NCBI GenBank assembly: GCA_937910785.1
Contig: CALDLG010000045.1
Coordinates: 25,896 to 89,895, forward strand
DNA length: 64,000 nt
Reading direction: 5' to 3'
Source: an uncultured Lachnospiraceae bacterium
Lineage (GTDB): Bacteria > Bacillota > Clostridia > Lachnospirales > Lachnospiraceae
Shown here: positions 51,611-60,912 of the stretch, in pieces
How positions within the stretch are numbered: position 1 is the first letter of the stretch
How the letters are laid out: each line of letters opens with the position of its first letter
The notes under the pieces: model-generated
Seen by the model: the letters and a program-made list of their open reading frames with translations, nothing else
Databases searched by the model: none
What the model was told of the DNA's origin: nothing
Position numbers and translations under genes: made by a program

Positions 51611-53704
51611 TTAATTTTCATCCCTGAACATTTCAATAATGCGTTCCATACGCGTCAGGTTCTCTTCGTTGTGCTCGACAAGCTGTGCATTGCCCTGTAC
51701 GGCATCGGCAACCTCAAGCGTTTTCTGAGCAATGCCCGTTACGCTGTCGGCGGCTTCACCGACGGTTGTATTGACGCCGTCTACGGAATCTGCGATGGAT
51801 ACGATGGCATTCAGCAGAGATTCAATTTCCCGGCTGATGATTGTCATGTCACTTTCAAATTCCGCGGCATCCTGTGTATATTGTTCCGCTACCTGCATAA
51901 ATCCGTTGTAGTCTTTCAAAACGGTATGCTCCAGGAAATCGGTGCTCTGGTGGAGGCAGTCTGCCAGATTGCGTACTGCGGCATGAACGTCCGCGATGAT
52001 TCCGTTGATATCTCCTGCGGTGGCGGATGTCTGAGACGCCAGCTTGCCGATTTCATCGGCAACGACTGCGAATCCGCGTCCGGCCTCGCCTGCCCTTGCG
52101 GCTTCAATGGAGGCATTGAGAGCCAGAAGATTTGTCTGACTGGAAATATCCAGAATCGCCTGGGTCAGCTGATTGATCTTTTCGACGGCCTTCGCCTGTT
52201 CCATTGCTTCCTCGGCTTTGTGGCTGACCTCTTCATACATAACGGAGGTCTTGCTGCTCGCCGCATCGGTGGTGGATTTCAGATTATCCGCGCGGTTTTT
52301 GCTTTCCGTGGAGGTAGTAAGGCCCTCCTCGGAACGTTCTTTGATAACGCTGGAACGTTCTCTGATGTTGCCAAGCATCTGATTGACGTTCTCCATTGTC
52401 GCCGCAGTCTGCTCCATGGCGGCAGCAAGCTCCTGTGTCGTATCCGAATTTTCAAGGCTCATGGTGTTGACGTGATCCGTCATATCGGAAAGCTGGCTCA
52501 TCGTATCCTTTAAGTCACTGTAAGTCTGCCGGATATCCGCAATCATTGTCCGGAGGTTCGCGCGCATATTGTGCAGAGATTTTGCCATAATGCCTGTTTC
52601 ATCCGATCTTTTGAAGAGTCTGGCATTGGCAGGGTTATGCGTGAAGTTAAATTCGGCGGTACGCCTGACGGCATCCGTGATTTGCGTAATTGGTCTGGCA
52701 ATGCCGAAGGAAAGAATAATGCCGATAATTACGGATAGAACAACTGCTACCAGCGCGCCGAGTAAAATCGCGATGGTATTATTGGTGGAGCGGGCCGTAA
52801 ATTCTTTCTCCGGAACCGTCATAACATAACGCATTCCGTTTGTCAGGACCGTATAAAACATATCCTTACGCTGTCCTTTATAGGAATAAGAAATAAAGGT
52901 ATTTTCCTGTGAATCGTCCATAATGGCAGCAGCCGCTTCGGCAAGACCGCTGTCTGCGTCGGCGAGGACGGTTCCTACATCGAGTTCTTTATGATACATA
53001 ATCTTACCCTCTGCGTTTGCCAGACAGGCATAGCCGGCATTAAAAATATTGGACTGATCCACCAGATCGGTGAAGGTACTGAACTCGATATCCATTCCGA
53101 GAATACCGATAGATTCTCCGTCGATGAAGATCGGAATGACATAGGAGACCATATATACGTTAATATTGGAATTCAGGTAGGGCTCCATCCAGGTCGGTTT
53201 ACCGTTATTGACGGGAATATAATACCAGCCGACATGTTCCAGATCGTCCGGTTCATACATTGTAAAATCCGTCGGTTCTATGCTGGTAAACTCCCCGTTG
53301 CTGCTGTCTCTTGTGTAGAAAAGACCGCTGGTCGGGTCCGTAAATTCCGGGTTGTAGCGTATGTATGCCGTAAGAGCGCCGTTGGTGTTTTTGGCAATTT
53401 CAAGAAGCACGTCGGCAATATCTTCGGTATAGCTTTCCACATAGGCCGGATTTGTCTTAAATGCCTCTACATCATCCAGCCTCTCAAGAACAACACTGTA
53501 CAGATTTTCGACGGACAGTTCCACGTTGCCCATCATGCGGTTTAATACGGCACTTGCGTTCTGCGTGCACAGAAGCATATATTCCCGCGAGGTTTCATTG
53601 GAAATTGTTTTCGAGGTAAGAATACTGAGTCCGCCGCATACAATAGCCGACAGAAGCGCACATAAAATGACGGAAGCAATAATCTTAACTTTGATTGATT
53701 TCAT
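51611..53704 (-). CDS. Methyl-accepting chemotaxis protein with dCache sensor
   Basis: 697 residues from the ATG at 53704 (GGAGG upstream). A membrane helix near the start ([18 protein letters not shown]), an extracellular dCache-like region of about 270 residues ([20 protein letters not shown], then [19 protein letters not shown]), a second helix ([20 protein letters not shown]) and a HAMP domain follow. The signalling hairpin tip is [20 protein letters not shown]. It senses a small molecule outside and signals to CheA/CheW. No other chemotaxis genes are in the window. It ends just beside the deaminase terminator. Confidence 0.95.
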   Translation of the reverse strand: MKSIKVKIIASVILCALLSAIVCGGLSILTSKTISNETSREYMLLCTQNASAVLNRMMGNVELSVENLYSVVLERLDDVEAFKTNPAYVESYTEDIADVLLEIAKNTNGALTAYIRYNPEFTDPTSGLFYTRDSSNGEFTSIEPTDFTMYEPDDLEHVGWYYIPVNNGKPTWMEPYLNSNINVYMVSYVIPIFIDGESIGILGMDIEFSTFTDLVDQSNIFNAGYACLANAEGKIMYHKELDVGTVLADADSGLAEAAAAIMDDSQENTFISYSYKGQRKDMFYTVLTNGMRYVMTVPEKEFTARSTNNTIAILLGALVAVVLSVIIGIILSFGIARPITQITDAVRRTAEFNFTHNPANARLFKRSDETGIMAKSLHNMRANLRTMIADIRQTYSDLKDTMSQLSDMTDHVNTMSLENSDTTQELAAAMEQTAATMENVNQMLGNIRERSSVIKERSEEGLTTSTESKNRADNLKSTTDAASSKTSVMYEEVSHKAEEAMEQAKAVEKINQLTQAILDISSQTNLLALNASIEAARAGEAGRGFAVVADEIGKLASQTSATAGDINGIIADVHAAVRNLADCLHQSTDFLEHTVLKDYNGFMQVAEQYTQDAAEFESDMTIISREIESLLNAIVSIADSVDGVNTTVGEAADSVTGIAQKTLEVADAVQGNAQLVEHNEENLTRMERIIEMFRDEN

Positions 53705-54191
53705 AAAAATTTCCTCCATTGTTTTAATATACTATCCTTCGACAGATGTTGTAATAAATTATCAATATTATACATGATAAGCCAAATATTGAAAATAGAA
53801 AATAGAAAGTTAATCGATATATACTGCGGTAATACACGACGGTAAAAATGGAATCAACTAATGATAACGATACTTTATGCCGATACACTTTAAAATAACA
53901 CTGTCAATCAGGCTATTTTCCGAAAACTCTTCGGAGGGAGGCAATGGAATGCTTTCGGTACAGACAAATATAGCGGCAGGGAATGCCAACAGACAGTTAG
54001 GGATAACAACAAAAAAACTGCAAAATTAACTGAAAAATTAAAAAGATTGAAAGAAAGACTGGTAAAAATTTTATTTTTTATATACAATAGCAATACGGAA
54101 CAAAAACAACAGTGATGATAGGACAGACGACCATCACTATAATAAAAATTCGGCTGGTCACTGTATTTTATTTTAAAGGAGGAAACTTTTT
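53705..54191. other. 487-base gene-free leader region between the receptor and AHCY genes
   Basis: No gene is supportable here. Visible parts are a hairpin CCGAA-5-TTCGG (53920-53934), a direct repeat GGAATGC followed by CAGACA (starting 53946 and 53980), and an inverted repeat AGTGATG/CATCACT (54111-54117 with 54132-54138) close to the AHCY start. I looked for known SAM, SAH and c-di-GMP riboswitch cores and did not find a match. The region is much longer than needed for two promoters. Confidence 0.5.
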
Positions 54192-55439
54192 ATGAGCAGC
54201 GAAATCAGAGACATCAATTTAGCCGAATCTGGCGAAAGAAAGATCGAATGGGTCAAAAGAAACTGTGACCTGCTTCGTACTTTGGAGAAGGAATTTTCCG
54301 AGTCAAAGCCGTTTGCGGGCAAAAAAGTAGCTTTGTCCGTGCATCTTGAGGCGAAGACCGCTTATCTGTGTCTGGTACTCAAGGCAGGCGGAGCGGACAT
54401 GTATGTGACGGGGTCCAATCCGTTATCCACACAGGATGATGTGGCGGCTGCGCTCGTGAAGGCAGGACTTGAGGTGCATGCATGGTATGACGCGACACAG
54501 GAAGAATATGAGACGCATATCCGCCATGTATTGGAAGTCGGCCCCAATATTATTATCGATGACGGCGGCGATCTCGTAAATATGGTGCACAGAGATATGC
54601 CGGAGCTGATTCCGAATATTATCGGCGGCTGTGAAGAGACGACGACAGGCATTATCCGTCTGGAGGCAATGGATAAGGCGGGAGAACTGAAATTCCCCAT
54701 GGTGCGCGTAAACAATGCGGCATGTAAACATTTCTTTGATAACAGATACGGTACGGGACAGTCCGTATGGGATGGCATTAACAGAACTACGAATCTGATC
54801 GTTGCGGGCAAGATCGTTGTTGTAGCAGGTTATGGCTGGTGCGGTAAGGGAACTGCCATGAGAGCGAAAGGGCTTGGCGCGCGGGTTATCGTTACGGAGA
54901 TCGATCCGATTAAGGCAATCGAAGCCGTTATGGATGGATTTGACGTAATGCCGATGCAGGAAGCGGCAAAGGTCGGAGATTTCTTCGTTACCGTAACGGG
55001 CTGTGACGGTGTCATCGATAAGGAAGATTTTGCAGTGATGAAAGAAGGCGCGATTCTTTGCAACGCGGGACATTTTGACTGCGAGATCGATATGGCATGG
55101 CTGAAGGAAAATGCGGTAGAAACAAGAGAACAGAGAAAGAATATTATGGGATATAAGCTTCCTACGGGACAGTGGATTTTCGTTCTGGCGGAAGGAAGAC
55201 TCGTTAATCTGGCAGCAGGCGATGGACATCCGGCGGAGATCATGGATATGAGTTTTGCAATTCAGGCGCTTTCTGCAAAATATCTGGTGGAGCATGGCAG
55301 CGAACTGAAAGAAAAGCTGATCGATGTTCCGGAGGAAGTGGACAGAGATGTTGCAAAGCGTAAGCTTGCCTTCCTTGGAAAAGAAATCGATGTTTTGACA
55401 CCGGAACAGGAAAGATATTTAAACAGTTATTCTCTGTAA
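54192..55439 (+). CDS. ahcY: AHCY-family hydrolase, possibly S-inosylhomocysteine hydrolase
   Basis: 415 residues, the short form of the SAH hydrolase family. The NAD fold is clear (VVAGYGWCGKGTAMRAKG), with SNPLSTQDDVAAAL, GGCEETTTG and GHFDCEID. The C-terminal K-P-D-H-Y-R-Y signature of classic enzymes is absent (ends in LNSYSL). At the purine pocket, the segment HLEAKTA (51-57) replaces HMTVETA of the human enzyme, so Thr57 becomes Glu53 and Glu59 becomes Lys55. A deaminase that would make S-inosylhomocysteine is encoded at 50189. The enzyme releases homocysteine plus adenosine or, as inferred here, inosine. Confidence 0.85.
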   Translation: MSSEIRDINLAESGERKIEWVKRNCDLLRTLEKEFSESKPFAGKKVALSVHLEAKTAYLCLVLKAGGADMYVTGSNPLSTQDDVAAALVKAGLEVHAWYDATQEEYETHIRHVLEVGPNIIIDDGGDLVNMVHRDMPELIPNIIGGCEETTTGIIRLEAMDKAGELKFPMVRVNNAACKHFFDNRYGTGQSVWDGINRTTNLIVAGKIVVVAGYGWCGKGTAMRAKGLGARVIVTEIDPIKAIEAVMDGFDVMPMQEAAKVGDFFVTVTGCDGVIDKEDFAVMKEGAILCNAGHFDCEIDMAWLKENAVETREQRKNIMGYKLPTGQWIFVLAEGRLVNLAAGDGHPAEIMDMSFAIQALSAKYLVEHGSELKEKLIDVPEEVDRDVAKRKLAFLGKEIDVLTPEQERYLNSYSL

Positions 55440-55444
55440 AGACC

Positions 55445-55477
55445 AATCCCCTTGTATTCATGTAATACAGGGGGATT
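55445..55477 (+). terminator. Terminator of the AHCY gene
   Basis: A 14-pair stem (55445-55458 with 55464-55477, one G-U pair) and a 5-base loop, 5 bases after the stop, followed by a short ATT-rich stretch. Confidence 0.82.
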
Positions 55478-55491
55478 ATTTCATATAACTG

Positions 55492-55796
55492 GGTTCAGGT
55501 GTCAAAAGGTGCGCTAAATAAACTGTAAAGGCAGATTGCACAAAATATTCCCTTGCGTCTGACTTCGGAAAATGGATTTTCTAAATATTCTGCCAACGTT
55601 ATGATATGTGGACGCAACCGCCCGATACTCGCCATCCGGGCTCGAATCGGGCTTTTCGGGACTTCCATGTCCCGAAATTGCTAAGTCTTGAACAGAATAT
55701 TAAGAAAATCTCATATTCCTGCGCAAGACAGCGGCGGGAATATTTTGTGCAATCTGCCAATAAGAATTTTATATCGCACCTTTTGACACCTGAACC
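55492..55796. mobile_element. 305-bp palindromic MITE-like element
   Basis: The 22-base ends (55492-55513 and 55775-55796) are perfect inverted repeats. A second perfect pair of 23 bases lies inside (55530-55552 with 55736-55758), and a third, imperfect pair at 55574-55592 and 55693-55711. In the centre are smaller stems (55620-55626 with 55646-55652; 55655-55662 with 55669-55676). No gene is encoded. Flanking bases 55485-55491 (ATAACTG) and 55797-55803 (ATAACAG) agree at six of seven positions, like a target duplication. A lone end copy is at 28686. The element would be moved by a transposase encoded elsewhere. Confidence 0.8.
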
Positions 55797-55864
55797 ATAA
55801 CAGGAAATTCCGCCAAAGAGTGGAAGAACCGAAGGTTCTTCAGAAAGAGAGGAGCAGGATAAAA

Positions 55865-57640
55865 ATGGAACAACGGACGGAAGCCGTATCGAAATACAGT
55901 GCGGGAGAACTGCTCGGAAGGTTTCTTCCCTATTACCGGAGATATTGGAAAATCGTTGTGATCGATCTGTTCTGTGCCGGACTGACAACGATCTGTGAAA
56001 TGGTACTGCCGATGATTATGCGGTATATTACGAATACGGGAATCAACGATCTGGCGGCGCTGAGCGTGGGCGTTATTCTGCGTATGGGAGCTTTGTATCT
56101 TGTGCTTCGTATCATTGATGCGATGGCCAATTTCTATATGGCATATACGGGCCATGTAATGGGAACGAGAATGGAGACCGACATGCGGCGGGATGCCTAT
56201 GCACATTTACAGAAGCTTTCCGACACTTATTATAATAATACCAAGGTGGGGCAGATCATGGGACGGATTACCAACGATCTGTTTGACGTAACGGAGTTTT
56301 CCCATCACTGTCCGGAGGAGTTTTTCATCGCTGCGATTAAAGCGGTCATTTCTTTTATTATCCTTTCCGGCATCAATTTCTGGCTGACGCTTATTATTTT
56401 TGCAATCGTGCCCGTTATGATAGCGGTTTGTACGGTGATCAACCTGCGGCTGCGCGCGGCTTTTCGGAAACAGAGGATTCAGATCGGAGAGCTGAATGCC
56501 AGAATCGAGGACAGTCTGCTCGGCCAGAAGGTAGTGAAGGCTTTTACCAACGAAGAGAAGGAAAAAGAAAAATTTGAAGAGGACAATCAGAAATTTTTCC
56601 GGATTAAAAAAGAGACCTATAAGTTCATGGCGGCATTTGGAACAACGACAAGGGCCTTTGACGGGCTGATGTATCTGGTGGTGGTGGTGGCAGGCGGCAT
56701 TTTCATGGTAAAGGGACTGATTTCACCGGGCGATCTGGTAGCTTATGTGATGTATGTTTCCACGTTGATTGCTACGATCAGAAGAATCATCGAATTTGCA
56801 GAACAGTTTCAGCGCGGTATGACCGGAATTGAGCGTTTTGTGGAGATCATGGACAGCGATCTGGAGATTTTTGATGAACCGGATGCGGTGCCCTGCAAGG
56901 ATGTCAAGGGGGATATTTCGTTAAAGAATGTGTCCTTTGCTTATCCGGATGATCATAATATCGTGTTCCGGGGGCTGAATCTGGATATCCGCGCAGGAGA
57001 GAAAATTGCGATTGTAGGTCCCTCCGGAGGCGGAAAGACGACGCTCTGTAATCTGATTCCCCGTTTTTATAATATAGACGAGGGAGAAATCGTTCTGGAT
57101 GGCGAGAATATCCGCCATTATACGATCAAAAGCCTGCGGCAGAATATCGGGATGGTACAGCAGGATGTTTATCTTTTCTCCGGCACGGTCTATGAGAATA
57201 TCGCCTACGGCAGGGAAAATGCGTCCGGAGAAGAGGTGATCGAGGCCGCGAAGAGGGCAGGCGCTCATGAATTTATTATGGCTTTGAAGGACGGATATGA
57301 TACTTATGTGGGAGAACGCGGCGTAAAGCTCTCCGGCGGGCAGAAGCAGCGCATCAGTATCGCCCGTGTTTTTCTGAAAAATCCGCCCATTCTGATTCTG
57401 GATGAGGCGACATCGGCACTGGATAATGAGAGTGAATTTCAGGTTGCCAGGTCTCTGCAGGAACTGGCGAAGGGAAGAACGACGATTACGATCGCGCACA
57501 GGCTGTCCAGTATTCGTAACTCCGACAGAATTCTGGTGTTGACGGAGGAGGGAATCATGGAAGAGGGCGATCATGAACAGCTGCTTGCGCTGAAAGGAAT
57601 CTATTATCATTTCTATAAGACGGCGAATGAGTTGAAATAG
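55865..57640 (+). CDS. ABC exporter, fused membrane and ATPase domains
   Basis: 591 residues from the ATG at 55865 (GAGGAGCAGGAT upstream); the GTG at 55820 would start inside the untranslated leader. Six membrane helices occupy residues 25-310. The ATPase has GPSGGGKTTL, VQQDVYLFSG, LSGGQKQRISIARV, LILDEATSALD and IAHRLSSI, all canonical, so a homodimer with two working sites is expected. It is a single gene not joined to the heterodimer genes at 58858. The MITE lies just upstream, and a small hairpin (AAGAACC/GGTTCTT, 55825-55841) is in its leader. Substrate unknown. Confidence 0.92.
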   Translation: MEQRTEAVSKYSAGELLGRFLPYYRRYWKIVVIDLFCAGLTTICEMVLPMIMRYITNTGINDLAALSVGVILRMGALYLVLRIIDAMANFYMAYTGHVMGTRMETDMRRDAYAHLQKLSDTYYNNTKVGQIMGRITNDLFDVTEFSHHCPEEFFIAAIKAVISFIILSGINFWLTLIIFAIVPVMIAVCTVINLRLRAAFRKQRIQIGELNARIEDSLLGQKVVKAFTNEEKEKEKFEEDNQKFFRIKKETYKFMAAFGTTTRAFDGLMYLVVVVAGGIFMVKGLISPGDLVAYVMYVSTLIATIRRIIEFAEQFQRGMTGIERFVEIMDSDLEIFDEPDAVPCKDVKGDISLKNVSFAYPDDHNIVFRGLNLDIRAGEKIAIVGPSGGGKTTLCNLIPRFYNIDEGEIVLDGENIRHYTIKSLRQNIGMVQQDVYLFSGTVYENIAYGRENASGEEVIEAAKRAGAHEFIMALKDGYDTYVGERGVKLSGGQKQRISIARVFLKNPPILILDEATSALDNESEFQVARSLQELAKGRTTITIAHRLSSIRNSDRILVLTEEGIMEEGDHEQLLALKGIYYHFYKTANELK

Positions 57641-57681
57641 TGCCTGGAACATGAAAATTGACACACAGATTCAAAAAAACA

Positions 57682-57711
57682 TTTACATTTTCAGAATTTT
57701 AATGTTACACT
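57682..57711 (+). promoter_or_regulatory. Extended -10 promoter of the CarD gene
   Basis: TTTACA (57682-57687), 18 bases and TACACT (57706-57711) with TG one base before it (57703-57704). Confidence 0.6.
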
Positions 57712-57782
57712 GAATATATGGGCATGAAATAAGAAGCAGAAGGGAAAGGGAGCTTTGTTTTTCGACGTCAGGAGGCGGGAAA

Positions 57783-58289
57783 ATGTTTGAAGTTGGTGAA
57801 TTGATCATGTGTGGAGGGCATGGAGTATGCCGCGTTACGGCGATTACGGGAAATCCGATCGATAAGCAGGACAAGGAGAGAAAGTATTATATTCTGGACC
57901 CCGTTTTTGAAAAAGGAAGTACCATTTATACGCCGGTTGATAACGAGAAGATCGTTATGAGGAAAATCATGGATGAAAGGGCAGCCAAATTGCTGATCGG
58001 AAGGATTCCGGATATTGAAACGGTGTGGATAAAAGAAGAAAAAACAAGGGAACAGATGTATAAGGAAGCGATCAGGACTTATGACTGCCAGAGTCTGGTA
58101 CGGATCATCAAGACATTATATCTGCGGAAACAGGACAGAGTACAGCAGGGTAAAAAGGTGCTTTCTTCCGATGAACACTATTTAAAGAAAGCGGAGGAGC
58201 TTCTTTACAGCGAGATGTCGCTGGCCCTGTCGATTCCAAAAGAAAAGGTGGAAGGGTATATTTCCAGAGAGATCAGGAAAACAAATTAG
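57783..58289 (+). CDS. CarD-family transcriptional regulator
   Basis: 168 residues, the usual CarD/CdnL length. The N-terminal Tudor-like domain (FEVGELIMCGGHGVCRVTAI, then YYILDPV and IYTPVDN) contacts RNA polymerase beta. The C-terminal helical part (about 65-160) contains SLVRIIKTLYLRKQDR and SSDEHYLKKAEELLYSEM. Such proteins stabilise open promoter complexes and affect rRNA transcription. AGGAGG lies before the ATG, and a perfect hairpin follows. Confidence 0.93.
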   Translation: MFEVGELIMCGGHGVCRVTAITGNPIDKQDKERKYYILDPVFEKGSTIYTPVDNEKIVMRKIMDERAAKLLIGRIPDIETVWIKEEKTREQMYKEAIRTYDCQSLVRIIKTLYLRKQDRVQQGKKVLSSDEHYLKKAEELLYSEMSLALSIPKEKVEGYISREIRKTN

Positions 58290-58294
58290 CGTAT

Positions 58295-58340
58295 GATAAT
58301 AATAAAAGCAGAATCGGCTGATTCTGCTTTTATTATTATC
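58295..58340. terminator. Strong two-way terminator
   Basis: Perfect 21-pair stem (58295-58315 with 58320-58340) with loop GGCT, AT-rich at both outer ends, so it works in both directions for the convergent CarD and ComFB genes. Confidence 0.93.
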
Positions 58341-58365
58341 TATTTATTATTCATAACAGATATGT

Positions 58366-58680
58366 TTACGTCTGTGCATCCTCACTGTCTTCGGACGGAG
58401 CCTGATTTAAGGGTGGATGATGCGGATGGCTCCCAATGAGTTCAATTGCGGAAAGAACGACCGTCAGTATTTCAGCTTCCGCCTGCGCGGAAGAAGTATC
58501 GAAGCGATGAAGTATAGCGCCGGTACTGGTACGCCCGTATTTTGGGTGCAGACGGTTTAACGCATAAGTAGCCATATCCAGCCGGCAGTCATTGCAGGAA
58601 CAGATACGCGGCATGGTAGGCAGAAGCTTATTCAGCATCCGCTCCACATTATCTTCCATCATGTTCTTCAGTCCTTCCAT
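58366..58680 (-). CDS. ComFB-domain protein
   Basis: 104 residues from the ATG at 58680 (GGAGGGG upstream). MMEDNVERMLNKLLP and CSCNDCRLDMATYALNRLHPKY are the late-competence ComFB domain, with three or four Cys that may hold zinc. ComFB-type proteins have been linked to cyclic-dinucleotide binding in other bacteria. With the HD-GYP and PilZ genes at 28722-30390, it may be part of cyclic-dinucleotide signalling. The C-terminal His/Pro/Glu-rich tail is unassigned. Confidence 0.85.
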   Translation of the reverse strand: MEGLKNMMEDNVERMLNKLLPTMPRICSCNDCRLDMATYALNRLHPKYGRTSTGAILHRFDTSSAQAEAEILTVVLSAIELIGSHPHHPPLNQAPSEDSEDAQT

Positions 58681-58798
58681 TCGAATCCCCTCCATCGTAA
58701 AAAAATGAACATATAATAATGTTATAACATTATTGGCCGAGAATCAATATATTTTTTTCGAAACATAAAATCTTTTCTGTTTTTTTAAGGTTTTTTTA

Positions 58799-58827
58799 TT
58801 GATTTCGCTGGAAAATACAGGTAAGAT
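58799..58827 (+). promoter_or_regulatory. Promoter of the ABC heterodimer genes
   Basis: TTGATT (58799-58804), 17 bases and TAAGAT (58822-58827), 31 bases before the ATG. Confidence 0.5.
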
Positions 58828-58857
58828 AAAGAAATGTCTAAAGGAAGAGGTGAGAAA

Positions 58858-60912
58858 ATGTTCAGGATTATGAAATATCTTGGAGAATTTAAGGCATCGG
58901 TTATTGCCGTTGTATTTCTTCTGATTTTGCAGGCATACTGTGATCTGTCTCTGCCGTCCTATACGTCGGATATCGTTGATGTTGGAATCGAGCAGGGCGG
59001 TATCGAGAATGCGGTGCCGGAAATCATGCGGTCGGAGACCCTGGAGGGGATTTGTCTGCTGTCGGGGAAAGAGGAGCTGATTCGCGGGCATTACCGGTTG
59101 AGGGAAGACGGAAATTATGAATTGCAGGCGGAGGAGCCGGAAACGATTGCGGCACTGGACGAAGCGATGCGGGGAGCGATTGTAACGCTTTATCATCAGG
59201 GGGAAAGTACGGAAGAACTGAGCGATACGATGGCATCGCAGATGGCCGTAATGTTTGTCAGAGCCGAGTATGAGGCGCTGGGTGTCGATCTGAATGCGAT
59301 TCAGACCGAATACCTTCTGAAAACGGGAGGTAAGATGCTGCTCATGACGATTCTGATGATGACGGCTTCCATCGCGGTCGGTTTTCTTGCGGCAAGAGTT
59401 TCTGCGGGGATTGGCATGCGGCTTCGCGACAGGGTATTCCGGAAAGTGGTTTCCTTTTCCCATGCGGAGATGGACCGGTTTTCTACCGCTTCACTGATTA
59501 CGAGAAGTACGAATGATATCCAGCAGGTCCAGATGGTTGCGGTCATGCTGCTTCGAATGGTCTGCTATGCGCCTATACTGGGCATCGGTGGGATTGTTAA
59601 AGTTGTAAATACAAGAACGGGAATGGGATGGATTATTGCGGTTGCGGTTATTCTGATTCTGGCATTGGTCGGAACGCTGATGAAAATCGCCATGCCGAAG
59701 TTTAAGCTGATGCAGACGCTTGTTGACAGGATGAATCTGGTGTCCAGGGAAATTCTGACGGGTGTTCCGGTTATTCGGGCCTTCAGCCGCGAAAAATATG
59801 AGGAAAAGAGGTTTGATCACGCGAACCGGGAGCTGATGTCCACTCAGATTTTTACGAACCGGGTCATGACCTTTATGATGCCGACAATGATGCTGATTAT
59901 GAACGGAATCGCGGTCGCGATTGTGTGGTTTGGTTCGAAGGGAATCGATCTGGGAAATCTTCAGATCGGCGATATGATGGCATTTATTACTTATTCCATG
60001 CAGATCGTCATGTCGTTCCTGATGCTGACAATGATTTCCGTTATGCTTCCGAGAGCAGGGGTAGCGGCGGAACGAATTGAAGAGATACTGGATACGGAGC
60101 CGGTCGTGCTGGATAAAGAGCCGGTGCGGGACGAGGCGCTTTCCGGGAAGGGAACCGTCGTTTTTGAAAATGTTAATTTCAGGTATCCGGGAGCTGAGGA
60201 GGATGCGCTTTCCAATATTTCTTTTGTCGCAGAGCCGGGAAAAACGACGGCGGTCATCGGAAGCACAGGCTGTGGAAAATCGACGCTTCTGCATCTGATT
60301 CCCCGTTTCTACGATGTGACGGGAGGAAGAATTACCATAGACGGTATCGATATCCGGGAGCTGTCGCAGAAAAAACTGCGCAGTATGCTTGGGTTTGTGC
60401 CGCAGAAGGGCGTACTTTTCTCCGGGACGATAGAATCCAATATTAAATTTGCCGGGGAAGAAAAGATTTCCGACGAAATGATGAAAGAAGCGGCGCAGAT
60501 CGCGCAGGCCGGTGAATTTATAGAGAGTAAACGGGAAGCATACAAAAGCCCCATCGCGCAGGGAGGCACAAATGTCTCCGGCGGGCAGAAGCAGCGGCTT
60601 TCCATTGCCAGAGCGATTGCGGGAAGACCGGAAATTTTCCTGTTTGATGACAGCTTTTCCGCGCTGGATTATAAAACGGACGCGGTTCTCAGGAAAGCCC
60701 TGCATGAAAAAATAGCCGATGCAACGGTAATTATCGTGGCACAGCGGATCAGCACGATTCTGCATGCGGATCAGATTATCGTTCTGGACGACGGCCGGAT
60801 TGCGGGAATTGGCAGGCATGAGGAATTATTACAGACATGCGAAGCATATCAGGAAATTGCAAAGTCCCAGCTGTCGGAATCGGAATTGAAGGGAGGCGCA
60901 CGAGGTGAGTGA
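58858..60912 (+). CDS. ABC exporter subunit with degenerate ATPase site
   Basis: 684 residues from the ATG at 58858 (GAGGTGAGAAA upstream). Six membrane helices are present, with an unusual insertion of about 110 residues after the first (roughly 45-155, charged, outside). The ATPase has GSTGCGKSTLL and VSGGQKQRLSIARA. The Walker B region reads IFLFDDSFSALD, so the catalytic Glu is Asp, and the switch His is Gln (VAQRIST). This is the pattern of the degenerate half of heterodimeric exporters such as TM287/288. Its partner overlaps its end by eight bases. Confidence 0.93.
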   Translation: MFRIMKYLGEFKASVIAVVFLLILQAYCDLSLPSYTSDIVDVGIEQGGIENAVPEIMRSETLEGICLLSGKEELIRGHYRLREDGNYELQAEEPETIAALDEAMRGAIVTLYHQGESTEELSDTMASQMAVMFVRAEYEALGVDLNAIQTEYLLKTGGKMLLMTILMMTASIAVGFLAARVSAGIGMRLRDRVFRKVVSFSHAEMDRFSTASLITRSTNDIQQVQMVAVMLLRMVCYAPILGIGGIVKVVNTRTGMGWIIAVAVILILALVGTLMKIAMPKFKLMQTLVDRMNLVSREILTGVPVIRAFSREKYEEKRFDHANRELMSTQIFTNRVMTFMMPTMMLIMNGIAVAIVWFGSKGIDLGNLQIGDMMAFITYSMQIVMSFLMLTMISVMLPRAGVAAERIEEILDTEPVVLDKEPVRDEALSGKGTVVFENVNFRYPGAEEDALSNISFVAEPGKTTAVIGSTGCGKSTLLHLIPRFYDVTGGRITIDGIDIRELSQKKLRSMLGFVPQKGVLFSGTIESNIKFAGEEKISDEMMKEAAQIAQAGEFIESKREAYKSPIAQGGTNVSGGQKQRLSIARAIAGRPEIFLFDDSFSALDYKTDAVLRKALHEKIADATVIIVAQRISTILHADQIIVLDDGRIAGIGRHEELLQTCEAYQEIAKSQLSESELKGGARGE

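Noticed and set aside
51599..52513. 304-codon plus-strand frame opposite the chemotaxis receptor
   Set aside because: The minus strand encodes a receptor with all its domains; the plus frame is antisense without recognisable features.
53900..54010. Cyclic-di-GMP or SAM-type riboswitch before the receptor or AHCY gene
   Set aside because: I compared both strands with the conserved cores I know and found no match.
53908..54093. 61-codon minus-strand frame in the long leader region
   Set aside because: No ribosome site and no family similarity; composition is that of non-coding AT-rich DNA.
59491..60819. 442-codon minus-strand frame opposite the ABC exporter
   Set aside because: It has no protein-like features and lies entirely across a well-supported ABC gene.
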